Shown one piece after another: positions 21,539-35,663 of a DNA stretch of 64,000 nucleotides (position 1 is the first letter of the stretch; every line of letters begins with the position of its first letter). Under the pieces are notes generated by a model, which saw only the letters and a program-made list of their open reading frames with translations, had not been told where the DNA came from and ran no database searches. Source of the stretch: Glandiceps talaboti (Eukaryota; Hemichordata; Enteropneusta; Spengelidae); the NCBI RefSeq assembly GCF_964340395.1, contig NC_135565.1:19689709-19753708 (forward strand), in the 5' to 3' direction. A program made the translations under genes and the position numbers.

Positions 21539-24500
21539 TCACTCTGTATTTGGCGCTTCGTTGGTTGTAGTTGCGTTTGGAGCTTCGTCTTGATTTTCCA
21601 AGGATGAAAACGTAGGTGGGGGAATTTCATCTGGATTTTCATTGGCCGTGGTTGGAGCATCATCATCTGGTTTTTCATTCATCGAAGTTGCATTTGGATC
21701 TTCATTTAACTCGTTAGAAGGTGCGTTATCCTTTTTGGTATCAACTAAATTTTCAATCTGATACGGTTTCAGTTTTGGCGTCGGCAAGAGAGTGGCACGC
21801 AGACGCTGTGTTAGAGAGAAAAGAAGTTGAATGTTCCAAATTGATTTTGTAGGACCGACATGTAACTACCCTTAAATTGACAGTGACACTGGTTAGCATT
21901 CGTCATTTTATGTATCCTTCTAATTCTAATATTCATATAGCATAGAAGAATGAAAAGTGTGTTGATATGACTACAACCAATTGAGGCTATCATTTGTGAT
22001 ATTGTCATTAACAAAGATATAAAATTATGAAAATTTGACGAGGTTCTCTTTACACTGAATAATTACATTTACAAATACCACAACGTCTCAGTAACTAAAG
22101 CTATATTATTTCATATTGTTTTGGTAACCAAGACTAGATTATCTGTGGTTAGAAACAAAGTAAACTATTTTTACAATATATAGTGATTATCAATAAATAA
22201 TTTATACCAGTAATATTGAAAATATACTTCTCATTGTGCACCATTCAAGATGGCATCACCTATTGTTTGTTTGTTTGTTTGTTTGTTAGTTTGTTTGTTT
22301 GTTTGGACTTCTACATACCACATAACATTGTAATTAACCTCATATGGCAACATTCTTATGCCTTGTATTTAATGTATGATTTGCTCCCTTATAAAACTAT
22401 CACTTCAGATTTAGAGTGGTTTATGTACATACCTCAAGAGGGCCTCCCTTTGCCAGCACAAGCTTAACAACAGCAACAATTGGTATACAGGTGATAGATG
22501 ACAATGCCATTAGCCAACCAAGAGCTATAGCCCATTCTGGATATTCGTAAGTTCCCCATGAACGGTCAAAGGTCAGTGGAGTATAAATGACTAGACTGTA
22601 TATAAAAACACCCTGAAATAAACATTATCTCGTTAGCTTACAGGCCGACTGTCATTTATTATAGATATAAGATTGCAGGCAATATGTGATGAGAGGACGG
22701 TGAAATACATAACTTTATACATTTATTCATGATTGTTTTATTTTAAGGCACATATGAGTCATTAATATTGCATATGCATATACATGTATGTTGACTCCAA
22801 TGAAGAAACAAAGTGTGTTCATGGGAAGAAAGTATACCGGCAAGTGAACGAGGATTTTAATCGAGAACGCGCGTAATGTAAGTGATGTAAATTCATGTAA
22901 TGGCCCTCAAGAACCAGAAGTTGATAACATGTCTTTATCTGAACTGAAGTGGTGTTCACCTTTACTGCCAAGAACAATGCAGCACTCATACGTTATTGGT
23001 CTGTGTTGTTACATAAATTTACATATAATAGATATAGCCACCTGGACAGGATGCCATAATGAGAACTATTTCAGCTGTCAATATGTCAATGGCAGAATGA
23101 GATCCATTGGCGAGTTCAAACAATCCGAAACCACAACTTTTACTGCAATATGTTAATAGTAATGGACGTTTCTGTTATTACACTCACAGTAGGGCAGCGT
23201 CTCTGATAGCGAGTTTTCCTCAAGTGGCAGCAGTCAATCTCATTTTTCAGTATATACATTATCTTGATTACAGGGTGACTACATCTACATGACCAAGGCA
23301 TCGTTTGCACCCACTTGACAATGTGTAATCTACTATATACATATACAACAACATATGTTTTAGGTTGTGTATATCTTAATTTGCATATTTCCATAGTAAT
23401 ATATAACACTTACCGCACACAATGCTGGAGTAAGAACAACCCAACATATCATGCACCATGGATCAGGTTTCCATCCCAACATCAGTTCAAAATGTTTGTA
23501 CATACGTTTAGGACCTGTACAGATAGAAAGGAATATATACTTTTATATAAGGCACATGGTCTACAACTAAAGAATGTTGTTATCTTGATGGCAGTATTTT
23601 GAGGTTTAACACTGTCAACTAATCTAGTCAGACATTTGCATGTTGTTATATCATGCACGAGCCAAGTTAAACAAAATATATGGAGTTCTACGTCACGACA
23701 ACGCGTGTCTACGTCAGTGGTTCTGCTGTGTTCGAAATATGAGGCAAAACGTTCAAAATTACTGTTACTTTCCCCATTTTTCTTTCATATTACTGGCGCT
23801 GGTATAATTATGTTATTGTCCAATATTTTTCTCCATTCAGCAGGAAAATATTATTCAAGAAAAAAAATATTGGGAATAACATCTAAGTATCTCGTCATCA
23901 ACATAATTTTAAGCTATGTCTATATGGTTTCATCAAAGAACATTGTAATGACTAAATGCTGTACATCACGATACATTTCATTCATTTTGTATGTATGCCA
24001 TCGAATATCAAATCTGTGCAACTTTCAAACCATTTGCTTTGAAATTGAGACAAGTACAATGAATAAAACTAGCCATGGCAAATCTGTATAAGACTGTGCT
24101 GATAAAGGAAGAAACTGGCAGTTAAACTTCTATGTCATTGAACTCAATAGTTATCACATCAAAAAGAGCGTCAGTGGCACTGAAGCAATGTTCTCTAAAA
24201 TGAAACATGTTCCCACCTGTGACAACTTGTACACTATTGCAAGTTTGGCATAGTGTAATCTTTTGATAAATCATCTAAGCAATGAATAAATCAGAGTACT
24301 TTGTCAGAATGATCAGGAATCAGATTAAGGTAGACGTACCATAAACCCAGCCTATAGCAGAGGCCTGGAAAAATGATACCCAAAGTAAAGCAATACCACT
24401 AGCAGAATAGTAGTCAAAGATCTGGAACACGTACATACCACCCTGTAAAATCAAAGATACAAAAGAGTTGGCATCAGGATAATACAAATTTAGTACAATT

Positions 24501-27500
24501 ATTATTATATCTCGGTAGATACTCTCTTAACGTACAGCATAGAAAGTGTAGATGAAATTAAATTCTAAAAACTAAAATAATCCAACGTTTCCCTGTGACT
24601 TAGATAAATGTACATGTCGTGGATACTTACTTCCATAATGAGAACAAGTCCGATAATGAACCAAAATACACAACATGCCAGAATAAAGAGCGGTTTTCTG
24701 TACTTTCCTCTGCGGAGATGATGTGGGAACAAATCACAGATTGCCGTCACAAAACCTTCAACACCTACAAACTGTATGTAAGAGAAACATGGAAGAGAAA
24801 CTATGTCAATATCTCGTTTACATTGATTTGTAACTCATTGACAAATTTGTACTATGCTCTGTACAACCAAAACACTAAGGGAGGGGAGGACAGAGAGAGA
24901 AAGAGAGGGGGGAGAGACGGAGATACAGAGACGTAGAAAAAGAGAGACAAAAAGAGATAAAGACACACAGACATACAGAGATAGATATGTACACATGATT
25001 ATATAGACAGAAAGAATATACAAAGTTTCCGACATGGGGAAATATAAGAGAGATATTCATACCTCGCTGTCGAGTCCCAGCAAAATCACCATAAAGAAAA
25101 ACAGTATGGACCACAGGGGGGCGACGGGCATCTCTGCGATTGCAGCCGGATATGCGATAAACGCCAGACCTGGACCTGTATAAGATTCAATAATATAAAG
25201 ATGTCATTTCTGATTGACTGAACTGTGTATAGGTCTACACCCTATTGTGTCAGTCCGCTATAATGTTTATCAAGATTTTATAAAGGTTTGCTGCTCTAGT
25301 GAACATGGTTGCTAATAATGTTATTAATAATACTTACCTGATCTGGCGACATCACCGACCGGAACGTCATATTTGTTTGCCATAAATCCAAGAGCAGAAA
25401 ATATGACAAAACCACCAAAGAAACTGGTTCCACTATTGAAACAGGCGAATATAATACAATCCCTTTGAAAGAGAAAAGTGGGTTAATTTTATTAATGTTA
25501 TAGTTTTGCAATAATTACATCATATAATGTGCATAGCATAAGTTGTAAATTGAAAAATAAATTGTATCTCACTTACCTGTAGAAATTGTTTTTGAACTTG
25601 TTATAACTTCCCAATGCTACCAACGTACCAAGACCAATGGAGTAGGAGAAGAAGATCTGGGTGCCGGCATCGATCCATACCTACATACAGAACAGAAATA
25701 GGAATGCATTTACCAACTCAACATTTCGGAAATTCCTGCATCCCAACATAACTATAATGATTGTTGAATGATAAAGTTGGTATATGGCCATTTTGTGTTC
25801 TGTGTACTGGTAACGATGATGTATGATGCTAACTGAATGGAAACAATGACGTCATTGTGGTACACAAATATGCTCATTAAACTGCTGTTAATTTTTAATG
25901 TTACTTGACAATGTCCAAAATATTGTTTTAAAATGAATTGAAAAGTTGCATGATGTACATGATATGATTAAACATGTATGGTCTGCATATGGGTTTTGTG
26001 GGCCTAGGTGGTGCAGCTTACAGACCCTTTCAAAACCTTTAGGCCTGAAACAACCATCTAGTCTGTAAAGATTTAAACGAATGTTATGATATTTCATTTC
26101 ACTAGCCTACTAGAAGGCTTCAATTTAGATGTCATACTCTCTCAAAATTAGGTTGACTTGATACTGTTCTGTTTTATTTGGGGTGGGGGTGGTGACTCAA
26201 ATTATGGAGTTTAGGATTAACATATACCTATATGATGATTGGATATTTAGATATCAACCAGATTTAATAACAGTAGCCAGACATTAGTCTTATAAGTACA
26301 TGTATGACTGGTTGTTGCTGTGATCATTTTATACCACCATCAGATATGTCCATCATTCGTGTTTCCATGTGTACATTCCTTGACAGTTACAGGAACTTGG
26401 CATGATCACTGTTCAAGTTTATATTGTCTAAAATGGCATTCACATGTAACATCTGGTCGGCCATTTTACTACTCTTTAAGATAAAGCATGCCATTCCGCC
26501 CTCAACGGGTGCCCTTACACGGTGTATCTGGCAGACCGCCATTTTGTATAAAGAACACTACTATGTGTAGCATGGAAGGCTGCTACATGTATAAAAGTGT
26601 ATAATCGTATTTGCAAACAAATAAAGAGGACTTCACCTGCACATGCTTGGGGATGGCTACTGAACTTTACACTAGTTTACACGCATGGAATGGAAATGTT
26701 GGTGACCTATGACATCAGTGGTGATATGAATATAAATACTAGTATACTAGTAACTCACCTGGCTGTCACCCAACCTCTTAGCATCTGGTTTCAGGTAGAA
26801 AATAATTCCATCCTCTGCACCTTTCAGAGTGACGGCCCGAATGAAAAGGATAAATAGCAGGACATAGGGGAATGTAGCTGTGAAATATACAACCTGTAAA
26901 GAAGTTAAAGATATAAATAAGCAAACTCTATCAGAACGAGGCTCCCACTGGTTTGGTGACGTCAGTATTTCCCAGGATGTCTCTCCCATTGTAACCTCTT
27001 TTTAGCTGGATTTGCCAATCTCGATAACTCTCATTTGGAGAGATCACGTGATGCACAATTGGTGAAAATATTTTATTTTGGATTTCCTTGCATAAAGATA
27101 CACAGCTAGGATAACATCAGTCTTGGCTTTGTTTCCATCAAATTATACTACCAGGAAAAATATGGTTTTGCCTAATAACATAGAATCGAGAGAGATGCCT
27201 GAAAAGGGTATGACTGTACAGAAAATGTCATTTAGACAGCTTTTAGTTTTGTAGTAGCTTGTGCAGTGACCGCGAAGCAGCTCAATGTCTAGTACGCATA
27301 CATGTCCTATATACTATGAGATTGTTTTGGGTGGATTTACCCAAGGATGCATTGCGTCGCAATGACTACGCATGCGCATTCTATGTGTTATGCGCACTCT
27401 CCAAACGGAGGGTGCTATCACAATATCATCATCAGGCAGCCCAGGCAGCTGGTCACAAATGAATCTGCCCTGCGCGAGCTTTATGGGCTTTGCCTAGTTA

Positions 27501-30500
27501 TGATATTATTAATGACAGAAGTTGATTATAATTTATTACTGGTTCATAAAGTCAGTGACATCCCATCGGTCTCTCTCTATCTCTTGCTAGTATACCTGAT
27601 ATTAGATGTGGCTCACTTCTATAAATATGTAGATCAATGCAAAAAATTATCCCTACTAGATTATCTTAATTACGATAACAAACAAATATGATTACTGCTC
27701 CACTCTATGCAAATAGAGGCCATCCTGGGTCACTAATCAATACCACGTGACACGACCTAAGGCAATCATGGGTCACTAATCCATACCACGTGACACGACC
27801 TAAGCCAATCATGAAAATACTGTATGAAAATGACTATAAAAATGTTTTGTTTCACCACTTTTTTCAAGAATATTTTATTTTGATAATTAAATAATACTTT
27901 TACACAACAAAATTATCAGTTTATGGCAATTGAAAACTTACCCTGCCTGTTGAGCGTACTCCCTTGAACACACACAGGTATACAAGAATCCAAGCACCAA
28001 TCAGAGCTAAGCACACTTCCCAGTTCACTGTTCCCATTTCATGTAAACCATCAGACAGTTTTAGAGTTTTTCTCCTGATGAGAAAATGTCAAAGTATTTG
28101 AAGGATTTGTACTTGCCACGATGAAACTGATAAAACGTGTGAATAAGACGTGATCACAATAAACAGGGCCATCTATCACAGATTGAGCAAGACTAACAGT
28201 TTGCAGTTGAAAGTTCTCAGCTAAACAAATTATGACTTGCACGGGTTACAATACGCGAGAAGTTTAAAGTTTTTTCAGCTTTTAGCTTTCGATTTGACCT
28301 GGTCGACGATCATGATGATGATAAATGACAAATTCCATAGTTACAGCTGTCCACTAGTAAGATATTGATCTACTAAGCTGATGAGCATTTAGGTAATTAA
28401 CAAATTATATTGTATTGATGTATTGGTTATAATTTTAGTACTCAAAGACATGTGAATGTGGTATTGTAAAACATATTTTTTTTACTACAGTACACCATAT
28501 CATATCATATTGTATATGTATATCGACTAGGCAGTATGTATAAACTCTTACTGCAAATAATAACCTAACTAACACGTTATCACTATTCTCGCGTTTTTAT
28601 GCAAATTTCACCTACCGTGTATATATCTATGGCCTTACAACCTTGTGTGTCTTTTCAATCCCTAATAGGGAACTTGCAATCCAGACTGAGCATGCTCAGA
28701 TGCAAAGGATTATGGGATTATCTGTGGTTGTCGCAATACCTAATCAGGAGTTACCGATAAAATAAACCTACCACAATGGTCAGGGCAACTATGAATTGAT
28801 CATTTGTGGTTAAAAACAATGTAACATTATTGTTTACAATACTATTTGATTAGCATTTATTATCACATTTCCCATGATGCAACATTCAACATGGCGGGTT
28901 TGCAAGTTTATTACCTATTTTTGCTACGTTTGCTACCTATTTGGTAGCACATAATTAACACTGTATACTTACTCCCAAAATTCAACAATTGATGGAACAG
29001 GTTTAACCGTTGAGTTTGAAGCACTTGCGTTAAAGATATAGTCATCCACACAGTTGGGAGTGTTCCAGCTATGACCACATGTATTCCATGGTAGTTCTGC
29101 TCTGAACGATAACACCATGTAATATAATGCCCAGGCCAGGATTACAACATAGTAGATATTTAACCACTGTACAATAACAGTGTTGGCAACACCAATACCT
29201 ACAATGTGATATAGAAAGTATAAATAAGCCCACACAAAAAACAGTTTATCAAATAGGTATACCAGTTGTCAATCAATCGATCGATCGATCGATCGATCAG
29301 TCAGTCAGTCAGTCAGTCAGTCAGTCAGTCAGTCAGTCAGTCAGTCAGTCAGTCAGTCAGTCAGTCAGTCAGTCAGTCAGTCAGTCAGTCAGGCAGGCAG
29401 GCAGGCAGTCAGTCAGTCAGTCAGTCAGTCAGTCAGTCAGTCAGTCAGTCAGTCAGTCAGTCAGTCAGTCAGTCAGTTCGGTCTAGCGCCCTCTATGTCT
29501 ATGGTGATATTTTACTTTCGTTTGCCTCACCTTGGAAAAGTGGACACATCCTCCATGCAGTGATACCACCTTGACTCATAAACTGACCAAGACCAACTTC
29601 AAGAATTAATAGAGGGGCTCCGGCACCCAACAACATCACAAAGTACGGTATAAGGAACGCACCTGAAAAAATAAAAATAAAACACAATAGGAAACAATTG
29701 ACAAGGCGTCACGATTACTCAAAGTTTGATTGACGGCTGTTGACACGTCTTCCCGCCAAAACATAGTCGAAGAAATGTTCGAGTGTGAACTTGATATAAC
29801 GCAACGCAAAAAAATTACAGCTTCTATTCACAATACGTAATTTCGCGATACATTCTACGACTTCATTTTATGATGGAAGTTTTTAGTTAGTGTTTTACGA
29901 CTTCAAACTGACTTTGAGAAAAGTTTCGAAGTTGGTTCAATTTTGTTGTGTCTCAAGACAAGCCAAAGATAGGGAACATTTTCAGAGAAATGTTTTAGAA
30001 AGGTTTTAAAATTTGGTCAGTTCCTTTTCTTGTAGTGTACAAAAACAGAGACAGTCGAAAGAATAAAAGTAAACACCCTACTTTGCAGTGGGTAAAAAAC
30101 ATGCCCTTTTGGGAAGAAAAACGCAAAATTTACCTTTTTTCCTAGGATAAAAGACTACAATCTCAAAAATCACATTAAGTATTTATTATCGTTTCCTGAA
30201 ACTGTGTGAATTGATTTTCACCTCATTTCATTTACAGATATAATAAAGACACTTTAGAATAATTCTGTTGGCAACAACGACATCTCTCATAAAACCTACA
30301 ATGAACATAAAGCACTATGTTGCTCTAACAAGACTACATATTGCAATAAAGTGTATTGTTAATGTGAAATGTGATTCGGAAATAAACTGTTGTTACTTTG
30401 CTAAAGAAAACTATAACCCATGCTTAACTTAAATCAAGAAAACAAAAGCAAGGTCACCTTACAAACTATTGAACTAGACATCAAAGTGCTATCAAAATTA

Positions 30501-33500
30501 AGGCCTTTTATTATCCAATATGGCCACCTACTACTGTGTTAAAGGGACAAAGCTAAGTTTATAGGTTTATGGGATGTAATTGTTTCTGTATATTAAAAGT
30601 AGTCACAGTATTCTACTTACTGATGTATTGTTAACCATCACTTGCAATTGAGTGAACTCAAACCTGGTATTAAGATGTCATTTATAGACGATGATGTAAT
30701 GTATTTTATGTACATTAAAATGTACATGAACTCCCTACTATGCAATCAACAGTTCTAACAATGTCAGAACACAAATTGCAATATCACAGAAAACATGTAC
30801 CGACATTAGCATTATACTAGAATAGTTTAAATAAAGTTATATAAATATTTTCACTTGAGTGAAAAACTTATAAACTCAGCTTGTGCCACTTTAACTCTAT
30901 GGAAAAATAAAAGATTGTTAATTTCCTTGCAAAAAGCTGTGGACCCTCGAGTTTCTTTTAGTATTTTAGTTCTTGAGAAGGTAATATAAGCTATCCCTTT
31001 TATTCTTTCAATGCCACCGAATAATACCTCAGTGTAGTTGTCTTTATTCTAGACTGTCATTTTACTCTACTAAATACATCAGTACTATTGTCTATCCTTG
31101 GTAGGGAGGGACACGTGTTTATGAGTATGATATTGAATCGTTACTCCCATTTGTTAATTTATGTTGTTTCGATATTCTTTGCTTGTTGCCATAGTAATCC
31201 GATTTTACTAAATACAATGTATGAAACTCATTATTTTTACATTGCCAAACTGTAAGATATGCACTGATTCTATCTAGAATTGATTACTTTGAAAGATTTG
31301 ATGAGAATCAACTTTGACTGCACTAGCTCCCTATTCCTACAAAACGTATGTACAAATTACAAAACTCAATTTTCAAGGAGTTTTTTTATTTGACCATAAG
31401 ATACAAAACTATACCCACTGTCGATACAAAGTCTTGACCAATAATTAAGTCGGAGATTTAATGTTTCGGAAGAAAATTCAGCTCAAACTCTAGCTCTGAT
31501 ATGATCGTAAACGGAACCCTAGATACAGACTGCCAGTTTTTTTTTATTTCGGTTATGCTTAAAGACTTGGCAAATCCCCCGAGGGGGCTGAACACGATCA
31601 ATTAAGATCGTCTGTCAAAACTACTCAGGACTGTGTTATATACACCACCCGCAGTTGTATCTATCTTTGTTTATTTGTTTGTTTTAGCCAAACAGTGTCC
31701 ATTGCCTCGCTAAAAACCGTTCACATGATCATACAAGATTACGTTTCACCACCATTGTGTACGGTGACAACCAATGTATTCTGACCGGGATTACAGTAAC
31801 ACAATGCGTTTAGCCTTGTTTAGTTTTGTAATGACCCACAATGCAATGCTACAATATTATATCTTCAAGGCCACAAAATGTCTAAATATAGTTAACAATA
31901 CAAAAGACTGTAAAAAGAGTGTGTAAGCTAGAAGATGGATGTGAACTTTATGGCTAACTTAAACCCTAGAGCTAGTTCATAGACCGCCGGGCCCACTGAT
32001 GACCTGTAACTCCAAACGACTATTGCTGGTTTCTTTACAGGTAAATGGCATTTCTCAAAGCTGCTTATAAAGGTCTTTATAATGTTGGAACACAATAAAC
32101 AAACCTGTCTCAATCAAAATTGCTGCCCTGGTCACACACTTTTAGAAGTAAAAATAGTTTTTATCAGAAATCCATTCATGTACAGTATGCACTATTACTA
32201 CAGAAATCAGAACGGCGTTTATTTGCCTCAACAATAGCTTTTATAAACCTGTGCCATTATATCAATGCTATGTTATGGGTAGCAATAGGTTGGTTGAATA
32301 ATTCAAGTTAGAGCCAAGAAATCGTATTATCACAGTTAATTCATGTACATACAATAACTTTAACTCGTGTGTGTTGTAAAATAATTCAAGATTGTCATAA
32401 GAAAATTCAAATCAACCAACAAACGACAAAGCGTGTATATATCCACCAATACTACTACTATTTTTTCCAGAGTCAGATTTTTGTCACAAATTTTGTACAT
32501 TTTATAACATATCGTTGTGTTCAGAAGAAAGTGAGTGACTGAGAGAGTGCTTTAGCCAGTCAGTCAGTCAGTCAGTCAGTCAGTCAGTCAGTCAGTCAGT
32601 CTGCCAACTCCCCTATCTCAGTCAGTCAGTCAGTCAGTCAGTCAGCAGTCTGCCAACTTCCCTATCTCAGTCAGTCAGTCAGTCAGTCAGTCAGTCAGTC
32701 AGTCTGGAGATTGTTTTTTGTTTATCTCGCTCTGAGAAAGAAAAGCCCGGACAAAATTTCGACCAAAATGGAGAGTGCACGCTACTCGACCACAGTTATT
32801 ATTGATACAGGGTTAATTCCTAGGTCATGACCACGAAAATAATAGTCACAGGCTATAATAGTATTTGACTTTTCTATTGCACTTTTCTCAGTCAAGACAT
32901 TATATACATAAACTTTTGCACAATTTTCTAGTGTAATAATAGTACGCTACCAGGGTGAACAAATTCGGCGATCCTACCTGTGTACACAATTGATTTGCAG
33001 TTTCTCGCCACCGCCATTAAAAGTGAAAAGAAACCAGAAGTCCATAGCTATAGAACACTGTGTTCCACGAATATTGAAGCGGACATTTACAACGACATCA
33101 AAACAAATGTACGTGTATGAACGTTAAGATAGTCAATACAAGTAATAGGGATATTTGGTTTGTCGACTTTGAACAGGCGATAATTAATGATACATGTACT
33201 TTTATTCTGTTACAAACGGTAGAAATGAATGTTCAAAAATTGCCATTAAATATAGGACCTGATTTTCTATAGTCACTGATCCGGGGACCACACGTTTCTA
33301 CAAAATTGATTGTCCATCCATGGTAACTATAGAATCCAATCACGAAACGATTATCTTCTTAGTCGACGTCGAACAGCAAAACTTACTACAGTACTAAACG
33401 TTTTTGCGTTAATTGGTATATACCGGTAATAGCCGACAGGATCCGAATGGTCCCGATGCTGACACTCGACTGCCGTACACAATTTTATTTGTATGATCGA

Positions 33501-33831
33501 ACACAAAATATTTGAACTTTTTTCTGCAAAACGTCGTCAAAAATTGGGTAAATTTGAATATACAAGTAATCTATATGTACACGGAGACATTGTTCTTACC
33601 TCCACCATTTTTGTAGCATAGATATGGGAATCTCCAAATATTTCCTAAACCGACAGAGAAACCAATCAAAGCGAGAACGAAGTCAGCTTTTCCAACCCAC
33701 TGTTCACGTTCTTCTTCCGGCTCGTCTTCTTCGTCTTCTTCTTTTTCCGTAACGTCTTGTTTTTCTTTATCAACGACGTCGACATTCTCCTTGGAATCGG
33801 TTTCTGCAGGAGCAACTCGGTTAGTAGACAT
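21539..33831 (-). CDS. SLC6 Na+/Cl- coupled transporter A (GABA/taurine/creatine branch), complete
   Basis: Thirteen exons: 33831-33600, 29662-29531, 29198-28973, 28074-27942, 26893-26759, 25680-25577, 25462-25338, 25175-25063, 24771-24631, 24442-24340, 23514-23414, 22612-22433, 21805-21539; 1992 bp, 663 aa, all phases consistent. It carries twelve-TM LeuT-fold SLC6 signatures: TM1 [22 protein letters not shown]2 [17 protein letters not shown], a Cys pair in the EL2 loop ([10 protein letters not shown]) with Asn-glycosylation sites, TM6 [12 protein letters not shown]7 [10 protein letters not shown] and TM8 GLDSEF. Na+ and Cl- ligands appear intact (TM6 Gln, TM8 Asp-Ser). TM1 has Gly where monoamine carriers have Asp, so the substrate is probably an amino acid, taurine, betaine or creatine-like solute. 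The N-terminus is acidic (residues about 30-42); the C-tail is rich in Asn, Glu and Pro with imperfect NE.P repeats. The first exon starts at the only suitable ATG (33831). Confidence 0.95.
23640..23870 (+). repeat. Interspersed repeat R3, copy 2
   Basis: In intron 10 of SLC6 A. Blocks ATATGGAGTTCTACGTCAC, ACGCGTGTCTACGTCA, GGTTCTGCTGTGTTCGAAA and CCATTCAGCAGGAAAATA match copies at 11110 and 40480. The long plus-strand frame across this area starts with TTG and is not a gene. Confidence 0.65.
25176..25290 (-). other. SLC6 A intron 7 segment nearly identical to SLC6 B intron 7
   Basis: Matches 42309-42425 almost base for base for about 90 bp, then with a few changes. It is the 3' half of the intron and leads into exon 8. 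Its identity is higher than that of the adjoining exon 8 (roughly 80-85% by eye). Confidence 0.9.
27720..27811. repeat. 45-bp tandem duplication with CACGTG sites
   Basis: Two units share ATCCTGGGTCACTAAT or ATCATGGGTCACTAAT, CATACCACGTGACACG or CAATACCACGTGACACG, and ACCTAAG.CAATCATG or the like. Lies in intron 4 of SLC6 A. Each unit holds one E-box-like CACGTG. Confidence 0.8.
29273..29477. repeat. (GATC)n and (AGTC)n microsatellite
   Basis: A short (GATC)n block passes into a nearly perfect (AGTC)n array of about 45 units, interrupted once by (AGGC)n. It lies in the short intron 2 of SLC6 A, about 55 bp from exon 2. Confidence 0.97.
29663..33599 (-). other. Long first intron of SLC6 A
   Basis: About 3.9 kb separates the N-terminal exon from exon 2. 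Apart from the CAGT arrays at 32559-32703 no gene, RNA or element was recognised. Regulatory sequence would be plausible here but none can be shown. Confidence 0.7.
32559..32703. repeat. Higher-order (CAGT)n array
   Basis: Three (CAGT)n runs separated by two copies of a spacer reading CTGCCAACT.CCCTATCT, so the array has both a tetranucleotide and a longer unit. Confidence 0.92.
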
Positions 33832-33930
33832 GATTGAAAATTCAGGCGGGAAAAGTACTGGAGCCGTGACTAATCTGAATAGCAACTTCTGATCCTAACG
33901 TGTGATTGTTAGCCTACGGTACTTGTTGTT

Positions 33931-33997
33931 AAGAACCTTGGTTTAGTCAGGCAATAGTCAATTTAATTGGTTGGGTGGTGTTTTGGTGGGTGGGTAC
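33931..33997 (-). promoter_or_regulatory. Conserved proximal promoter block of SLC6 A
   Basis: Lies about 100-165 bp upstream of the start codon and matches 48002-48069 upstream of SLC6 B. On the minus strand it reads AACCAATTAAA.TGACTATT, then CCTGAC.AAACCAAGGTTCTT with few differences between the paralogues. CCAAT is a likely box. No TATA box was seen. Confidence 0.6.
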
Positions 33998-35129
33998 GGG
34001 TCCGTTGGCAACAAAACACTCTAAATCTGCAATGTCATTAGAAGCGTTTTGCTACAAACGTCGTCCCAGCAAAAAACTTAGGGTTATATTACCGTTAGCA
34101 GCTCTGAGTACAAAGACAGTATGTAGTGAGAAAATAAAATGATCTTTTTTATACTATTTAAATAGCATGCATTTAAATTTACTACAGCGAAAATTCTTTC
34201 TATCTTTGGTGACATTTTTGAAATAAACATTTGTGTTTAGGGGTGCAAAACATTCCATTAAAAGTAAAAATAAATTTTGTCGAATGAGAACTAAATGGTT
34301 CACCCATCACCCCAAACTAAGAGAATTTTTTTTATGGGGAGGGGAGGGGGTGTTTACCCAACATTGAACTATTGATCTCGCCATTTACTAAGTTTTGACA
34401 GAATAAAGTACACTGATTTGTGAACGATAGAGGCAGAGAAATTTGAAATGAATTTTAGTAGTTACAGACAAATGTGATGACATCGTGTACACAATACTTA
34501 TATTATGTAAATTTATGCAAATATAGAATAATTCGCATGTGACAAAGTGGGTGTACATGATTCTCTCCTTCTTGCATATATTATGACAAAATGTGTTTAT
34601 ATTCTTAATCAGCATAGGCGGTTGCAGATAATGCATGTAAAGTGTGGAAAAACAGCAGTATTTCCTAACAATCGAAGACTGGTATATCTGGAGTTACGTT
34701 TGGAAATTTGATAAAAGCGTGAATAATCTTCATACAGTAAGACATAATCATGGCTAGAGGTCGGAAACTTTGTCGAAAAAAAGAATATTGCGAAAAAAAG
34801 AGACAGGTATTAAGCAGAATGTGGATATGGACTCGAAGTAAAGCAGCGGGATGTGGATGTCGTCAACTTGTCCCCCTCAGTTGTGAAATTGTTTTGAAAC
34901 TGACCCTTCCCTTACGGACAATACAGTACAATTATGACTAGTTCTAATGTCAAATGGTACGATGCCCTTGCTTCATGTTAAGACTCGTTGTTTAGTTGCC
35001 AGATTACAGTCTGGATATATTGATCACCGTTGATGCTTTTGTAGACACGAATAGAGCTTGTAAAAATATAACTGTTTATGGTCGTTAACTAGCCATTCAA
35101 TATTCAATGTCATTCCCAATGTATTGTTG

Positions 35130-35275
35130 GTTTCTTTATAGACACTATACGAGACAGCAGAATAATACAGGTGTGGGTTTCGTTTGGAAAAGGAGACGAC
35201 AACATTCGTTTCACCTTTCACATTTCTTTAGAAAGGTGAGGGTGTCTTTTTCTCGTTGAATGTAGGTCACGTAAA
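35130..35275 (-). promoter_or_regulatory. Upstream block conserved between SLC6 A and SLC6 B
   Basis: Matches 48705-48865. Shared runs include CTTTATAGACACTA, CGAGACAGCAGAATAATACA, GGTGTGGGTTTC, TTTGGAAAAGG and CTCGTTGAATGTAG. It lies about 1.3 kb upstream of SLC6 A and 0.8 kb upstream of B. This is duplicated 5' flank, with possible enhancer function inferred only from conservation. Confidence 0.5.
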
Positions 35276-35663
35276 GGTGAACCCAAGGAGAAAGAGGTCA
35301 CGTGATGATTGTGACGATCGTTGTATTAATACTATTATATGCATGCTTCAATGCATCTGTACAGCACATCATACTGATGATGAAGGGTGAAACACAGCAA
35401 AGTTGAATTTATTGCAAAGATTAAGTAGATTTGTGATTTCAATGAAACTACTTTGTTTTCTTGTCCGATCAAGAGTTCTATCGCAACTCAATCAATTTGA
35501 CCACTGACACGAACAATATGTGTTGTCATGGCAACGTCACCGTAGAAACGTGCCTGTTACTGATGCGTATCATACAGTTTGTCCTAGACAACTGAATTTG
35601 TATCGAACGTTCTTCGTAAATGTTATGTGATATTTAGCAAGTCTTGGAATAACTTGGCTTGTC

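Noticed and set aside
23636-24091. Plus-strand open frame of 151 codons
   Set aside because: It starts with TTG, lies wholly in intron 10 of SLC6 A, overlaps repeat R3 and resembles no known protein.
32559-32703. Repeat-spacer pattern that could suggest a CRISPR array
   Set aside because: It is a tetranucleotide microsatellite with a repeated interruption in a eukaryotic intron, not direct repeats with unique spacers.
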